Source: Nitrospirae bacterium RIFCSPLOW2_12_42_9 (GTDB lineage Bacteria > Nitrospirota > 9FT-COMBO-42-15 > HDB-SIOI813). From it: a DNA stretch of 6,048 bases. Of the stretch, positions 5,389 through 6,048 are shown one piece after another. Positions within the stretch are counted from its first letter, which is position 1, and every line of letters starts with the position of its first letter. The translations under genes and the position numbers were made by a program. The notes under the pieces were generated by a model that saw only the letters and a list, made by a program, of their open reading frames with translations, made no database searches and was not told the DNA's origin. Location of the stretch: positions 1 to 6,048 of the forward strand of contig MHER01000076.1 of assembly GCA_001805205.1 (NCBI GenBank), given 5' to 3'.

Positions 5389-6048
5389 ATGGATTCTAAT
5401 TCTTGTCAATCTGATAAAGAAAATAACTATAAAATAGCTTTGATAACTGGTGCCAGCAGGGGGCTTGGAGCAGCTATTGCTATCTGCCTTGCTAAAGCAG
5501 GATATGACATTTGGGCGAATTATCTCAGCAATCATGAGGCTGCAAGACGGGTGCAAGCGGAGATTAAAGATCTCGGTAGAGAATGTGTCCTCCTTCCGTT
5601 TGATGTCTGTGATGAAACGGGTTTAAATGAAGTATTGGAGCCGATGTTGGCGGAGGCTGTACCGAATGTCCTCGTGAATAATGCAGGACAGAATAAAGAC
5701 ACCCTTATGATGTGGATGACGCGTCAGGAGTGGCAGAGCATTACAGATGTAAACCTCCTCGGATTTTTTCTTGTTACAAAGGCAGTGCTGGTCGGGATGT
5801 TGAAACGGCGTTCAGGACGAATTATCAATATTGCTTCAACAGCCGGCCAAAGCGGACTACCTGGGCAGGTGAATTATTCGGCTGCAAAGGCTGGTTTAAT
5901 CGGAGCCACAAAATCATTGGCAGCAGAGGTTCGTAAAAAAGGGGTTATAGTCAATTGTGTCGCCCCGGGCTTTATTGAAACGGATATGACAAAAAGCCTC
6001 CCTGTTGATAAAATACTGCCTTCAATCCCGGCAGGCCGTTTCGGAACT
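5389..6048 (+). CDS. fabG: FabG-type 3-oxoacyl-ACP reductase (3' end cut by window edge)
   Basis: Two hundred and twenty codons are present of the roughly 245 usual for FabG, so only the C-terminal tail is missing. It is a classical short-chain dehydrogenase: TGASRGLG nucleotide-binding loop (20-27), NNAG (97-100), and the tetrad N122, S150, Y163 and K167 in the YSAAK motif. PGFIETDM (193-200) is typical of FabG. The family reduces 3-oxoacyl-ACP to 3-hydroxyacyl-ACP with NADPH in the cytoplasm. The N-terminus has about 13 extra polar residues (DSNSCQSDKENN) before the first strand, which is unusual; a Shine-Dalgarno (AAAAGGG, seven bases before the ATG) supports this start. It has its own consensus promoter and lies near an aromatic ammonia-lyase. 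It may therefore be a dedicated ketoreductase of an aryl-polyene-like pathway and not the housekeeping FabG. The symbol reflects the family, not a proven role. Confidence 0.88.
   Translation, partial: MDSNSCQSDKENNYKIALITGASRGLGAAIAICLAKAGYDIWANYLSNHEAARRVQAEIKDLGRECVLLPFDVCDETGLNEVLEPMLAEAVPNVLVNNAGQNKDTLMMWMTRQEWQSITDVNLLGFFLVTKAVLVGMLKRRSGRIINIASTAGQSGLPGQVNYSAAKAGLIGATKSLAAEVRKKGVIVNCVAPGFIETDMTKSLPVDKILPSIPAGRFGT

Noticed and set aside
5712..5936. A 74-codon plus-strand frame inside the FabG-like gene
   Set aside because: It overlaps the catalytic region of the reductase in another frame and is a shadow.
1..6048. CRISPR array, tRNA, rRNA or insertion sequence
   Set aside because: I saw no regularly spaced repeats, cloverleaf-like sequence, transposase-like frame or terminal repeats.

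Overview
The window is a moderately AT-rich, densely coded piece of a Gram-negative-type bacterial chromosome. The envelope-directed proteins suggest this: a signal peptide, a lipoprotein-like leader and membrane-anchored enzymes. Nothing fixes the taxon. The mix of a MA-like peptidase, a long-loop cupredoxin, a DUF4079-like membrane protein and an aromatic ammonia-lyase next to a FabG would fit a Desulfobacterota, Nitrospirota or Planctomycetota genome, but that is a guess. No mobile element, tRNA, rRNA or CRISPR array is visible.

Layout. (1) Positions 1-385, minus strand: the first 128 codons of a secreted MA-like metallopeptidase, cut by the window edge one residue into its expected HExxH motif. 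(2) 386-610: a divergent intergenic region with a minus-strand promoter for the peptidase, an AT-rich inverted repeat and the ribosome-binding site of the next gene. (3) 611-4261, plus strand: an apparent three-gene set made of an MIO-type aromatic amino acid ammonia-lyase that looks like a tyrosine ammonia-lyase, a lipoprotein-like alpha/beta hydrolase, and a NodB-type deacetylase fused to a DUF2062 membrane domain. (4) 4335-5207: a second unit with its own sigma70-type promoter, preceded by a perfect tandem decamer. It encodes a periplasmic cupredoxin and a four-helix membrane protein with one His near the start of each helix. (5) 5208-5388: an intergenic region with a 16-bp perfect palindrome and a consensus promoter (TTGACA, 17 bp, TATAAT) overlapped by an inverted repeat. 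(6) 5389 to the end: a FabG-type 3-oxoacyl-ACP reductase, cut by the window edge about 25 residues short.

How the genes may work together. A tyrosine ammonia-lyase would make 4-hydroxycinnamate. A FabG ketoreductase, a NodB deacetylase/DUF2062 membrane protein and an envelope hydrolase beside it resemble the edge of an aryl-polyene, flexirubin or xanthomonadin-like locus, where an aryl starter is extended by fatty-acid-type enzymes and attached to an envelope lipid. No ketosynthase, acyl carrier protein or CoA ligase is in view, so this is a hypothesis that the sequence beyond 6048 would test. The cupredoxin and the four-His membrane protein look like a separate redox pair: a periplasmic copper protein beside a candidate two-heme b-type membrane electron carrier.
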